Shown: piece after piece, positions 1-10,428 of the stretch
Layout of the letters: every line of letters begins with the position of its first letter
How positions within the stretch are numbered: position 1 is the first letter of the stretch
Source: Eleusine coracana subsp. coracana
Taxonomy: Eukaryota; Streptophyta; Magnoliopsida; Poales; Poaceae
DNA: 64,000 nucleotides
Reading direction: 5' to 3'
Assembly (NCBI GenBank): GCA_032690845.1
Contig: CM064428.1
Span: 22,852,001 to 22,916,000 of the forward strand
Translations under genes and position numbers: made by a program
The notes under the pieces: generated by a model
What the model was told of the DNA's origin: nothing
The model's database searches: none
What the model saw: only the letters and a program-made list of their open reading frames with translations

Positions 1-67
1 TGGTGGCCAAAAGACTACAGGTAGTAATACTCAGGGTAGTGCATGCAAACCAATATGGCTTCATCAA

Positions 68-1149
68 ATGCAGAACCATTCAGGATTGCTTGCCCGGGCA
101 TACCAGTTTCTCTTTTGTTTTTGCCATAGGTCCAAGAAAGAAATAGTAATCCTCAAGTTAGATTTTGAAAAGGCCTTTGACAAGGTGGAACACCATGCTA
201 TCCTTTCAATGCTTCAGGCAAAAGGTTTCACCGCCAAATGGACTACCTGGATCAAGCAAATCCTATCTTCAGCTACCTCCTCAGTTTTTCTCAATGGCAT
301 TCCAGGCAAACCTGTCAAGTGTAAAAGAGGAGTCAGGCAAGGTGACCCCCTTTCATCTTTGCTTTTTTTGTCTTAGCTGTTGACCTCTTATAGTCAATCA
401 TTAATGAAGCAACCCATAGAAAGATTTTGTTTCACCCACTGGGAGACTCGTTCCCAGGAGAGTTTCCAGTGCTGCAATATGCTGACGACACTCTAATCAT
501 ACTACCTGCTGATGTCGTTCAACTGCTGACCTTGAAAGCCTTGCTCAGGACCTTTGCAGATTCTACTGGGCTCCATGTGAATTATGCAAAATCTTTTCTG
601 GTGCCAATTAACATGGAGGGAGAGAGAGAGAGCATCACATCTCATCTGGCGAATACTCTTGGCTGCCAAGTTGAATCCATGCCATTCACCTACTTAGGCT
701 TGCCACTAGGGACCACAAAGCCTAAAGTGCAAGATTTCACTCCCATCCTGACCAAAATTGAGAAAAGATTGATGGGTCTCAACAAGATGTTAAATTACTT
801 AGGAAGGTTGCTAATGGTTAACTCAGTGTTATCTGCCTTGCCTACCTTCTACATGTCTACACTAAAGGTACCTGATTCCATCATTGAACAGATAGACAAA
901 TATAGAAGACATTGTCTATGGGATGGTGGTGACATCAATCGGAGAGGATCTTGTTTGGTTGCTTGGAAAAAGGCTTGCAGACCTAAAGAGCAGGGTGGAT
1001 TGGGCATTGTCAACCTAAGGGTGCACAACAATGCATTAGTCATCAAATTTCTACACAAATTCTATAACCATAACAATATCCCCTGGGTTCATCTCACCTG
1101 GCAAAAACTATACAGAAGACCTTTGGCTCCACATACTTACAAACCATAA
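68..1149 (+). pseudogene. LINE ORF2 reverse transcriptase, frameshifted
   Basis: RNA-templated DNA polymerase for target-primed reverse transcription. The first piece (68-376) carries the KLDFEKAFDKVEH block (first catalytic Asp) and GVRQGDPLS. The second (427-1149) carries the catalytic box YADD at its residues 18-21 (most plant LINEs have FADD), then the thumb region with YLGLPLG and LNYLGRLLMVNSVLSALP. A frameshift lies in the T run at 361-368, and an in-frame TAG follows in the second frame before 427. Another stop ends the frame at 1149. The order of motifs is normal for the family; the endonuclease domain would lie upstream of the window. Not functional. Confidence 0.85.
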
Positions 1150-1152
1150 AGT

Positions 1153-1959
1153 TTGTTTTGGTGGAGAGCTATCATTAGATTGGCTGATCAATTCTTCACG
1201 ATAGCCTCGTGTTCGGTAAAACAAGGGACCTCAGTCAGTTTTTGGAATGATCCTTGGGACCTTGGAGTACTTAGATGGAGATACCCGGACTTGGTAGAAC
1301 AAGCAAAAAATAGCAGAGTTTTGGCACAAACTTTCCTCCAATCAAATGTGCCGAATTTATTGTGGTTACCACTCCCTTTAGCGGCTCACAATCAACTAAA
1401 TGATCTCCAAGATGAACTGCAAATTGTGGTCCTAGACTTGCACAACCATGATGTCTGGACATACAACTGGGGAAATTAAATGTATCTTGTCAAACAAGCC
1501 TACTTGAAGCTCATTGGTCCTTCTAATGCCTCACCCTGCTTCAAATGGCTATGGCAATCTTGCTGCAAAAGTAGACTAAGATTCTTCTTTTGATTACTAA
1601 TTTGAGACAGATTGAATACAAGGAACCTTCTTAGAAGGAAAAGAAGACATCTCGAGTCATACGGCTGTGTCCTTTGCTCTTTTGCCTTGGAGGAAACCCC
1701 GTTCCACCTCTTCTTTGAATGCCAATTCAGTCGTGAATGCTGGACTTATCTCGGTATTCAATGGAACCTGAATCTACCACCGGATGACATGCTCATGGAG
1801 GCTAGACAGTCCTTCAACTCTAAAATCTTCAGGGAAATCCTCATTGTATGCAGCTGGGTTATCTGGTGCCACCGCAATAGCATTATTTTTGACAGCAAAG
1901 CGATTTCTCTCAAGATGGAAGCTGGACTTCAAGGCAGAATTGAAACTGGTCTTGCCTAG
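1153..1959 (+). pseudogene. LINE ORF2 C-terminal region with zf-RVT-like Cys/His domain
   Basis: Continuation of the same reading frame as 427-1149 after in-frame stops near 1149 and 1479. Residues with the pattern CVLCSFALEETPFHLFFEC, at about 1669-1725, match the zinc-binding domain seen at the C terminus of plant LINE reverse transcriptases. The WVIWCHRNSIIF stretch that follows is also usual at the C terminus of these proteins. No intact frame remains. Confidence 0.75.
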
Positions 1960-2141
1960 AGCTAAGACCAGTACCAAAGCTTTGTTGAATAATTTCCTAT
2001 GTAATCTCCCTTAATGTTGGTTCTTTAGGGTCTCCTTTTGGGTCCGAGACCTTTGTAACTTGTTCTTGTTCGGTTCCTCTTTATATATATATATATATAT
2101 ATAAGGTAGGTGGCTTCCCTGCTGACTTCGGTCAAAAAAGA

Positions 2142-2601
2142 AGCAAACTGTAACTAGAAGATTTTTGACGTATGCTGGGCCGATACAAAATCTAAGGGGC
2201 ACCAAGTCGGAGCAGTGAGTAGAACAGAATGATTATATTATGGGCATGATTATGAAGCTACGAATGGAACGATAATGCATCGTTAAGCTCTATTGTGTTG
2301 GGTTTGTCAATTCTGATGCTGTCGGTGGGATCCATCTTGTGTTATTTGCCAATGATTATAATAAAGTGATGAACAACAAGTTTGAGAATCTGATCTGGCC
2401 TCAGGCTATAAGCTTCAAAGGGTGATTGGAGTTTTATAGTCCATTTGTCAATGAGGGGGTGGAAAAATTGGGCCAATGTCGTTCTATCATTCTTTCCACA
2501 ATCAGCTGAAGCAGGCAACAAGGGAAACATCGGCCCAAAAGTTTCGTATCAGGCCTTAATTTGAATCGGCCGTGTTCTCCTTGTTGCTAGATTTCAAAGG
2601 G
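2142..2601 (+). mobile_element. Interior of a Tat-like LTR element, left piece
   Basis: No convincing ORF. The base composition and recurring ATCGGC words resemble 11556-13733, which runs into an LTR at 13734. I infer that the two pieces were one stretch of noncoding retrotransposon interior before a MITE inserted between them (TSD TAA at 2602-2604 and 11553-11555). Confidence 0.45.
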
Positions 2602-2604
2602 TAA

Positions 2605-2632
2605 GAGCATCTCTAAAAGTTCTCCAAAAATT
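2605..2632. mobile_element. Tourist-like MITE, left end (split)
   Basis: Begins GAGCATCTCTAAAAG, inverted relative to the end at 11552 (GGAGATGCTC). The two ends are flanked by TAA at 2602-2604 and 11553-11555, a 3-bp duplication typical of PIF/Harbinger (Tourist) elements. The remainder of the MITE lies at 11223-11552; an 8.6-kb LTR retrotransposon separates them. Confidence 0.75.
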
Positions 2633-3558
2633 TGATGTGAACAAGGGTTCTTGATCTTCCGAAAGGTTCTGGATACGTTGATTTGGTCGGAGGCGACACA
2701 CAAATCGATCCGGCTTCAGAACAACATGTTCTAAACCCCGCAATCGCAGCATGATATCTCCTCTGGTTATCAACCGTTCTAAAATGATTGACCTTGCCGA
2801 GAAGGCTAATCCCTGCCTGCGAATCAAGAACACAAGTAAGAACAAAGAAGAATACAACACAATTGCAGATGTATTATGAATATCATGAAGTTGGGGTCTC
2901 ACAAACTGTGATGACAGCGAAACTATTATGAATAGAATAATCTAAGCAAAACCCGAACCCAAATGGTGCGGCGACGGCTGTATATGAAGACCCTATGGTC
3001 ATGCAAGACCCTCTAGACGCGCCCCTAATTAGGCTCAGCTAGATACAAAGCCCAAAGGCCAAAAACAGGCGACACAACTCCGACATAGATTCTGGACCCT
3101 CTCTTGTTTCAATAATTCCTGATGACTCCGGATGAATTTTGACATGATACCACTGGCATTGGAAAGGTCTTCTTCTTATCTTTCCGTGCATATGTAGAAC
3201 GTCCAAATCCGAGTCCGTATGCGTCATGGGCATCCGTTTTAGTGCAGACTGGTCCAGGGCCTCGAAATAGACTCGAAGTCGATTTTGGTTGGGCCTCCAC
3301 CTTGGTTTCCACGTCCTTGCTGGTCCTCCACATCTCCAAGTCCTTCTCCCATCATCTCCTGGTCCTCTTCATGGTTCCTAATTATAATATAATCATTAAG
3401 TAGCAAACCATTCTCAAAAGTGATATATGATGAAGAATGTAGGAATGAGCGAGCTCACCTCTAAATTTAGTCATCATGCACGAGCTCTAGTCATTGGACT
3501 TTGCAAGTCCAGAATTGGAGGAGTGTTGCATGTATCCTTAGGAGTGATGTCCTCATCA
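2633..3558 (-). repeat. 3' LTR of CRM-like element
   Basis: 926 bp, plus-strand ends TGATG and CATCA. It matches 10429-11222 along nearly its whole length but keeps about 120 bp (roughly 3387-3508) that the other LTR lacks. The end of the integrase ORF (3474-3558) lies inside this LTR. Confidence 0.9.
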
Positions 3559-4585
3559 TCCTCCCCCTCTTGAAGTGGAGTCGTCCTCGACTCAAGCTCA
3601 TCCTCTTCTTCCAAGTATGGTTTCAAATCTGAAATGTTAAAAGTAGGACTAACCCCGAACTCGGGAGGCAACTCAAGTTTGTATGCATTATCAATAATCT
3701 TCTCAATTATTTTGAAAGGACCATCAGCTCTAACCATTAATTTAGAATTTCTCAAATCTGGAAATCTATCGTTTCTCAAGTGTAACCATACTAAATCTCC
3801 TACATCAAGTTTTACTTCTTTTCTACCTTTACTACCAGCAATTTTATACTTGTCATTCATCTTTTCAATGCTAAGTCTAGTGGTCTCATGCAGTAGCAAA
3901 ATAAATTCAGCACGCTCTTTAGCATCAATATAAACTCTCTCATGAATAGGTAGAGGAAGTATATCAAGAGGAGTACGGGGATCAAAACCATACACTACCT
4001 TGAAGGGACTTACCTTGGTAGTAGAATGTGTTGCCCGATTATATACAAACTCAACATGAGGCAAACATTCTTCCCATTGCTTCAAATTTTTCTTCAAAAT
4101 AGCTCTCAACATAGTACCCAAAGTGCGGTTCATCACCTCAATTTGTCCATTAGTCTGTGGGTGACAAGTTATAGAAAACAACAACTTTGAACCCAACTTA
4201 TTCTAAAGCATGCGTCAAAAGTGACTCAAGAATTTTGCATCACGATCTGAAACAATAGTAGAAGGCATACCATGCAAACGTACAATTTCTTTGAAAAAGA
4301 GATCAGTAATATAACTAGCATCATTAGTCTTATGACATGGTATAAAGTGTGCCATCTTAGAAAATCTATCCACATAACAAAAATACTATCACTTCCCCTC
4401 TTAGTCCTAGGCAGTCCTAAAACAAAGTCCATAGAAATATCCGCCCAAGGAATAGAAGGAACAGGAAGTGGCATGTATAAACCATGTGGATTCAAGCGAG
4501 ACTTAGCTTTTTGACATGTAGTGCAGCGAGCAACAAAGCGCTCAACATCTTTCCTCATCCTTGGCCAAAAGAAATGTGTGGCCAA
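3474..4585 (-). pseudogene. Integrase of CRM-like element
   Basis: Inserts the element cDNA into chromosomes. The upstream piece (4226-4585) has the zinc-binding CTTCQKAK motif and the first catalytic Asp in ISMDFVLGLP, then shifts frame near 4370. The second piece (3474-4196, 240 codons) begins in the core fold with CHPQTNGQIEVMNRTL (catalytic Glu) and runs through the C-terminal domain (GDLVWLHLR, FNISDLKPYLEEE). It ends in MTRARA inside the 3' LTR. The middle of the core is scrambled by frameshift, so the protein is dead. The acidic tail after the GPF/NAYKLELP region is where a CRM CR motif would be expected; I do not see a canonical chromodomain. Confidence 0.85.
3559..3571 (-). other. 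Polypurine tract of CRM-like element
   Basis: On the minus strand the sequence AAGAGGGGGAGGA abuts the LTR start TGATGAGG. This is the expected plus-strand DNA priming site. It sits inside the pol reading frame, which continues into the LTR. Confidence 0.85.
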
Positions 4586-4591
4586 AATATC

Positions 4592-6013
4592 CTATATCTT
4601 CTTGGCACCAAAATGACCCATCAATCCACCTCCATGCGCCTCCTGTAACAATAAAAGACGAACGGAACCAACTGGAATGCATAGACAGTTAGCTCTAAAT
4701 AAGAATCCACCAGTCAACACAAATTTGTTCCATGTACGACCTTCTTTACAATGCAGTAATACATCCTTAAAATCAACATCAGCAGCATATTGTTCTTTAA
4801 TTTCCTCAAGTCCAAAAATTCTATAATCAAGTTGAGACAATAAAGTATAGTGCCTAGATAAAGCATCAACAATTACATTATCCTTCCCTTTCTTATGTTT
4901 AATAATGTAAGGAAAAAACTCAATAAACTCAATCCGTTTAGCATGTCTACGGTTCAAATTACATTGAGAACAAATATACTTAAGTGATTCATGATTAGAA
5001 TGAATAACAAATTCTTTATGCAACAAATAATGACGCCACGTCTCTAAATAACGTACAAGTGCATACAATTCCTTATCATACGTGGAGTAATATAAAACAG
5101 GTCCAGTAATTTTCTCACTAAAGTATGCAACAGGTTTACTATCTTGCATCAAAATACCACCAATGCCTATACCACTAGCATCACATTGAAGCTAAAAAAT
5201 CTTATCAAAATTAGGTAATTGTAGCAATGGTGCATATGTAAGTTTATCCTTCAAAGCATCAAAAGACTCATGATGTACCTTACCCCAATGGAAATCAATG
5301 CCCTTCTTTGTCGACTCATGCAAAGGTGCAACAATAGTGCTAAAAACTTTGACAAAGCGGCGGTAGAAACCTGCAAGACCAAGAAAACTCCTCACCTATG
5401 TGATAGTTTTTGGTACATGCCAGTTCTTTATGGCTTCAATCTTCGCCTCATCCACCTCTATTCCCTGTGGAGTCACAACGTAGCCAAGAAAAGAGACTCG
5501 ATTCATGCAAAAGGTGCACTTCTCAAGGTTACCAAATAAACGTGCATCTCGTAAAGCATCAAAAACAACACGCAAATGATTCATATGTTCATCTATGGAT
5601 TTTCTATAAATCAAGATATCATCAAAGTAAACTACCACAAATTTGCCAATGAAAGCTCTTAAAACCTCATTCATCAAGCGCATGAAAGTACTAGGTGCAT
5701 TAGTTAAACCGAAAGGCATTACTAACCACTCATATAATCCGAATTTGATTTTGAAAGCTGTTTTCCATTCATCTCCAAGTTTTATTCTAATTTGATGGTA
5801 GCCACTATGCAAATTAATTTTAGTGAAAATTATAGCACCACATAACTCATCAAGCATGTCATCTAGCCTAGGAATAGGATGATGATACCTAATAGTAATA
5901 TTATTAATGGCTCTACAATTTACACACATACGCCAAGTACCATCTTTCTTAGGAACCAAAAGTACAGGAACAACACAAGGACTAAGTGATTGACGAACAT
6001 ACCCACGATCCAA
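4592..6013 (-). pseudogene. Reverse transcriptase and RNase H of CRM-like element
   Basis: Three collinear pieces in one frame (5396-6013, 5192-5395, 4592-5152) separated by stops. The first has YFDD at its residues 129-132 and the FGLTNAPSTFMRLMN block. The first catalytic Asp, usually in a KVDLRSGYHQ context, reads KINLHSGYHQ, so that Asp is Asn. The stop between the first pieces is in IT-stop-VRSFLGLAG, normally a Gln (CAG to TAG). RNase H follows with TYDKELYALVRYLETWRHYLL and HESLKYI, then DALSR and the integrase N-terminal HFGAKK. Nonfunctional on several counts. Confidence 0.85.
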
Positions 6014-6025
6014 AAGGTCTTGAAC

Positions 6026-6889
6026 TTATAGTTGTATCTCCTTAGTCTCCTTAGGATTGGTCCTATAAGCAGCACGGTTTGGCAAAGTAGCACCCGAAAT
6101 CAAATCAATTTGATGCTTAATCCCTCTCAAAGATGGCAATCCCGGGGGTATCTCAGCTGGGAAAACATCCTCATACTCCTGTAAAAGGTTAGTGACAGCA
6201 GGAGACAAAGCACTAGAAGCAATATCATCAAGTGAAAACAAAGCTTGTTTGCATATCAAAACATAACAAATATCATCATTATCAGAAATTTCAGCAAGCT
6301 CAGATTTTGTTGCAAGACATGAACGACCTTGTAATTTAATTCCAGCACCCTTAGAACTTGAAGAATGATTAATATTACTAGGTGTAGAATCAGACTTAAC
6401 ATGTTGTTGAATTTCAGGACCTTTATTTTTCAAACTAGCAGCTCTTTCTAAATCAGCTTGTACAATTTCAGCAAGGGTCATTGGTAACAAAGTAATTTTA
6501 GTTCCTTTATACATAAAAGTGTACTTATTACTTCTACCACGGTGTACAACATCATTATCAAATTCCCAAGGTCTACCCAATAAAAGTGAACATGCTTGCA
6601 TGGGTACGACATCACAATCAACAGAATCCACATAAGAACCAATGGAAAAAGGAACTCTACAAGTTTGTATTACCTTAGCTTTTCTAGAGTCGTTTAACCA
6701 CTGAATGTAGTACGGATGTGAATGTGGGCGTGTGGTCAAAGTAAGCTTGTTGACCACATCAGAACTCACCAAGTTATTGTAGCTCCTCTCCATCTTGATG
6801 ACGAAGAAAATCTGGAACAAGTTGTGGCACTGCATCGTCTCGGGCTGATGAACTTGTGTGCTAAGGACACGCTGAACAATAATGTTCAT
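6026..6889 (-). pseudogene. Aspartic protease region of CRM-like element
   Basis: 287-codon open frame between Gag and reverse transcriptase. The segment with CDVVPMQACSLLLGRPWEFDND is the usual C-terminal part of a Ty3 protease. The catalytic D-S/T-G box expected upstream is not in the visible frame; the frame changes near 6889. The C-terminal part (LLQEYEDVFPAEIPPGLPSLRGIKHQIDLI) is the linker leading into reverse transcriptase. A TAA stop replaces the linker codon just before 6013. Confidence 0.75.
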
Positions 6890-8286
6890 GTATCCCGTGG
6901 TTCTCCGCCTCCAAGGACGAGGTCACTGCTGGTGGCAGCGACGTCCTCCTCCTCATCCTCCACATCGGAGGTGCTCATGTAATCGCCATCGTCTGTCGCC
7001 ATATATGCCCACCTACTTGGACAATCTTTCTGCACATGACCAAGTCCATGGCAGTGGTGGCACTGAATCCCTGTAGTGCGCCCCGTCGAAGCAACTGAGG
7101 AGGCACTACTAGCTGGTACCTGCACAGAATTTTTACCTGAGCGTAAAGAAGGTGCAGGGTCTGATCTTGGTGCTGCAGAAACAACACTTGTTCCCTTGGC
7201 AGCTGCTGGTGGGGGCGGCCGAAAAGATGGCTTGGGCAGCCCCGAAGTCCCTATCGGCCATGGAGAGTAGAAGTTCTTGGACTTATTGTACTCCTCAAAA
7301 GCCTAGAAAAGTCCTTGCGATTCTTTCTCTGTAAACATAGCATACTGGAAACACTAGTTGAGGGTATAATATTCTTTAAAATCAGGGATGTCCTGAATTT
7401 CTTTTCTCAAACCAGAATAAAAGCGGCAAATTTGATCCTCTACTTTTTCAACTACAACACAACGAATCAAACCCTTCTGAAGCTCACTAAAGTACTCCTG
7501 AACAGTTTTATCTCCTTGTTCTAAACGCTGCAGTTTATTACGAATCTCTCTATAAAAAGAAGGAGGAACAAAACGATCCCGCATTGCTACCTTAAGTTCT
7601 TCCCAAGTAGTAGGCAACTCAGTTTCAGCAGCTAGACCACTCCACCAAACAATAGCAAAGTCCTTAAACTCACTAGTGGCTTGTCTAACCCTATATTGTT
7701 CAAGAACAAGGTGGGCATTAAATTTTTATTCTATAGTTATCTCCCAATTAAGATAAACATCACCATCATACTGACCCGAAAATGAAGGAATTGAAAACTT
7801 AATTTTAGCATGCGGGTCATCTGGAGCATAGTTACCGTGTGGACGATGATTGTAGTTATGGAAACCACCCATACCTTGAGTATTATGTTGCAAACGACGT
7901 TGTAATCTTGTGGTCCTTGTAGCTGACCTATCCACGGTGCCATCAGCCTTATACACCATGTCTTCATCATGGTCGTCTTCAACGTTGTTGTTGTTGTTGT
8001 TGTTGTTATTGGTGTTCGTATCGTAGGTCTTGGGAGCGGTCTCCAATGCGACAACTTGATCGGTTAACTTAGAGACCCGCTTCTCCAACCGCTTGATGCT
8101 TTCTCCAATGTGAAGCTTGCTGACCGCATCAGTAACGGCTCTGGTGATCGTCTCTGTCAAATCACTCTGAGCAGCCTGTAAAGCCTTTTGGAGTTGCTCT
8201 TGGCTCACACACTCAGCAAATTGTGAGGGTGAAGCCATCTCTCCGTCATCACTTCTTGCCATCATAAACACCAAAACAGGAAACAA
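6886..8286 (-). pseudogene. Gag of CRM-like element
   Basis: Structural capsid/nucleocapsid protein. The N-terminal piece (7726-8286) has a likely coiled-coil (residues about 25-90) followed by a nine-Asn run coded by TTG/GTT repeats on the plus strand (about 7985-8010). The middle piece (7354-7617) is the capsid domain with RDRFVPPSFYREI and LQRLEQGDKTVQEYF. The last piece (6886-7125) has one CCHC knuckle, CHHCHGLGHVQKDC. Stops separate the pieces but the frame is the same, so decay is by point change here. Confidence 0.85.
7985..8010. repeat. Trinucleotide repeat in Gag, coding poly-Asn
   Basis: A run of GTT repeats on the plus strand, read as AAC/AAT codons on the minus strand, gives nine Asn in the Gag N-terminal region. 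Confidence 0.85.
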
Positions 8287-8479
8287 ACAGTGAAGGTTAT
8301 CCCTACAAAAGATCTACGCAGTGGTGCCTCTCAACATAGCAAAAGGAAACTCCTTACAAAGCTCTTACAAAGTTCTGAAAAGCAAAGTAAAGGATACCAG
8401 GGAGGTGTGTTCCATGATTGTAAGGGTCACAAAATAACCTATGTGCTGTCCAGAAGAAATATGTAGAGCTAGGAAGGGC

Positions 8480-8545
<66 letters not shown>

Positions 8546-9219
8546 TAGCAAAGTAACTTGTCCCTAGTTTCTGGTCTAAGTATGTCCTAGAATAGTAGTG
8601 ATAGCAAAGTAGAAACAAGGAGACCAAGACACACAGGTGATAACAGGGGGCTAAGTGCAAAACAGCCAAATCCAGAAATTTCAGGGGGCTAGATATAGCA
8701 CTAGTAGAAATCCCAAATTTATTTTTTTTGATTTTATTTTTTTGATATTTTTCTTAACCTCACCAACAATGGGGGAGAATCCATAGAAAATTTCAGCTCA
8801 AATAGAGGTAGGTTGTGACCTACAGAAAGTCTTGAAGTTTCAGAAAACGTCGGGTTTCAACTTGAATCAATTTTTACCTATACATCTTCCCGATTTTTTT
8901 TGAATTTTTTGACGAGGGCACACAGGGCGTAGCCTAGTGTGTGTATGCTCAACTTTGAGTCAAGAATCTCCTATAAACATTTCAGCCAAAATGGACAACC
9001 GAGCAAAAAGTTATGCCTATTTTACCGAACGGGGGTCGAAGTCGGTTTTCGAGAAACCCGAGGCGAAACCCGAGTCGGGTTTGGGGTCGGATTTGGAATC
9101 AGGTAGGATTTTTTTTTGGGCAGCTTGGATACAGCGGAAAATGAAATATGTGGGGATTGGTCCGAGTGCTGACGGTGGGTTTAGGGGTGGGATTAGGGTG
9201 GGTGTGTCGATCAATCAAC
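8287..9219 (-). other. Leader of CRM-like element, left part, noncoding
   Basis: Untranslated leader between Gag and the nested solo LTR. It contains the TA/TG microsatellite and T-rich stretches (8716-8760, 8890-8912). No gene seen. Confidence 0.6.
8480..8544. repeat. Compound (TA)n(TG)n microsatellite
   Basis: About 12 TA units (8480-8503) followed by about 20 TG units (8504-8543), in the element's untranslated leader. Likely length-polymorphic. Confidence 0.95.
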
Positions 9220-9224
9220 CCTAG

Positions 9225-10126
9225 TGATGAGAACATGACACCTATGGATACACACAACACTCCTCGAACTAAGATGAAAGTTCACGCGTATCACCTGAAT
9301 TTACAGGTGAGCTCGTTTCTAATGTTTTGTTTATGTGGTTTTGGGAATAGATTGCTATCTAATGATTTAATTGTTGTTAGGAACCATGGAGATGATGATG
9401 ACATAGCTGGGGAGGTGATTGGAGGCGTAATGGGCCAGCAAGAACGTCCAAGCCAAGGTGGAGGCCTAATCCAAAACCGACTTCGAGTCTGTTTCGGGGC
9501 CCAGGACCAGTCTGCACTAAAACGGACGCCCAGGACGCATACGGACTCAGATTTAGACGTTCTACATATGCCTGGAAAGATAACAAAAAGATATTTCCAA
9601 CCCAATCGGTCCCATGTCAAAATCCGTCACGAGCCGTCGGCAATCGTCAAAACAAATCGACATCCAGAATCTGTCCTGGTGCTACGATACAGTAATCGGT
9701 CTTTGGACCATGTAACGAGTTGAGCCCACTTAGGACTGCGACCAGGGGGTGATGCATGACCCTAGGGTCCTCATATATAGCCGCCGCCTCTTCATTAGGG
9801 TTTGGAGTTTTGGTTAGATTATTCTGTTGATAATAGTTTTGCCATTTGATCGGTTTGTGAGACCCCAACTTGTGAGATTCATTGTATACTTGCAAGTTTG
9901 GTTGCATTCTTCTTTGTTCTTACTTGTGTTCTTGATTTGCAGGCAAGAATAAGCCTTCTCGGCAAGGTCAATCGTTCTTGAACGGTTGATAACCAGAGGA
10001 GAATTTGTGCTACGATTGCGGGGTTCAGAACATGTCATTCAGAAGCCGGATCGATTTGTGTATCGCCTCCGCCATAATCAAGTTTACCAGAACCTTTCGA
10101 AAGATCGGGAACCCTTGTCCACATCA
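9225..10126 (+). mobile_element. Solo LTR of the CRM-like family, plus orientation
   Basis: 902 bp, starting TGATGAGAACATG and ending CCACATCA, flanked by perfect CCTAG duplications (9220-9224 and 10127-10131). It is the reverse complement of the LTRs at 2633-3558 and 10429-11222, though clearly diverged. A TATA-like ATATATAG lies at about 9770. It formed when an element inserted in the leader of its relative and then collapsed by LTR-LTR recombination. Confidence 0.9.
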
Positions 10127-10131
10127 CCTAG

Positions 10132-10413
10132 CACACAAAACCAACAAAACAGAGGGTGGTGAAGGGGATGGCGGCTAGGATTGCAAGGAAATCACTACTG
10201 ACGACTAAAACACAAACTAAACCAGCGATTAAACAAGATTAGGGCACAAGCTCAACACTAGGACTCTGAAATTGAAATATGCAAATGCTAAACACGTGGT
10301 TATGGGCGGGGCGGGGGGGGGGGGGATTTATTTTTTTGGCTTTTCTGTGGACGATAGGATGAACACAAAACAAAATTAACTAAGGGTAGTGCGAACCTGA
10401 CGGTGCACCTGAA
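10132..10413 (-). other. Leader of CRM-like element next to primer site, noncoding
   Basis: Untranslated sequence between the solo LTR and the primer-binding site. A G-rich run lies at about 10306-10324. No gene seen. Confidence 0.6.
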
Positions 10414-10426
10414 GCTCTGATTACCA
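10414..10426 (-). other. Primer-binding site (initiator Met tRNA) of CRM-like element
   Basis: Minus strand reads TGGTAATCAGAGC two bases inside the 5' LTR. The usual initiator-Met primer site is TGGTATCAGAGC; there is one extra A here. Confidence 0.85.
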
Positions 10427-10428
10427 CT

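Larger units (their letters stand above)
1..2141 (+). mobile_element. LINE (L1-type non-LTR retrotransposon), 3' part, decayed
   Basis: Plus-strand reading frames show a non-LTR reverse transcriptase followed by the C-terminal Cys/His domain usual for plant L1-like LINEs. The 5' end lies outside the window. The 3' end is placed near 2141 because coding ends about 1959, a (TA)n run lies at 2082-2103, and a short A tract (2136-2141) follows; this end is approximate because the left target duplication is not visible. The DNA to its right reads like the interior of an LTR element, so the LINE probably landed in that element. Confidence 0.8.

Noticed and set aside
9148..9723. 191-codon plus-strand ORF crossing the solo LTR boundary
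   Set aside because: It crosses a precise target-duplication junction, so it is a chance frame created by insertion.
10306..10324. G-rich run considered as a G-quadruplex or polypurine tract
   Set aside because: It is next to the primer site, not the 3' LTR, and is essentially a homopolymer run with one interruption; may also be a sequencing-length artefact.
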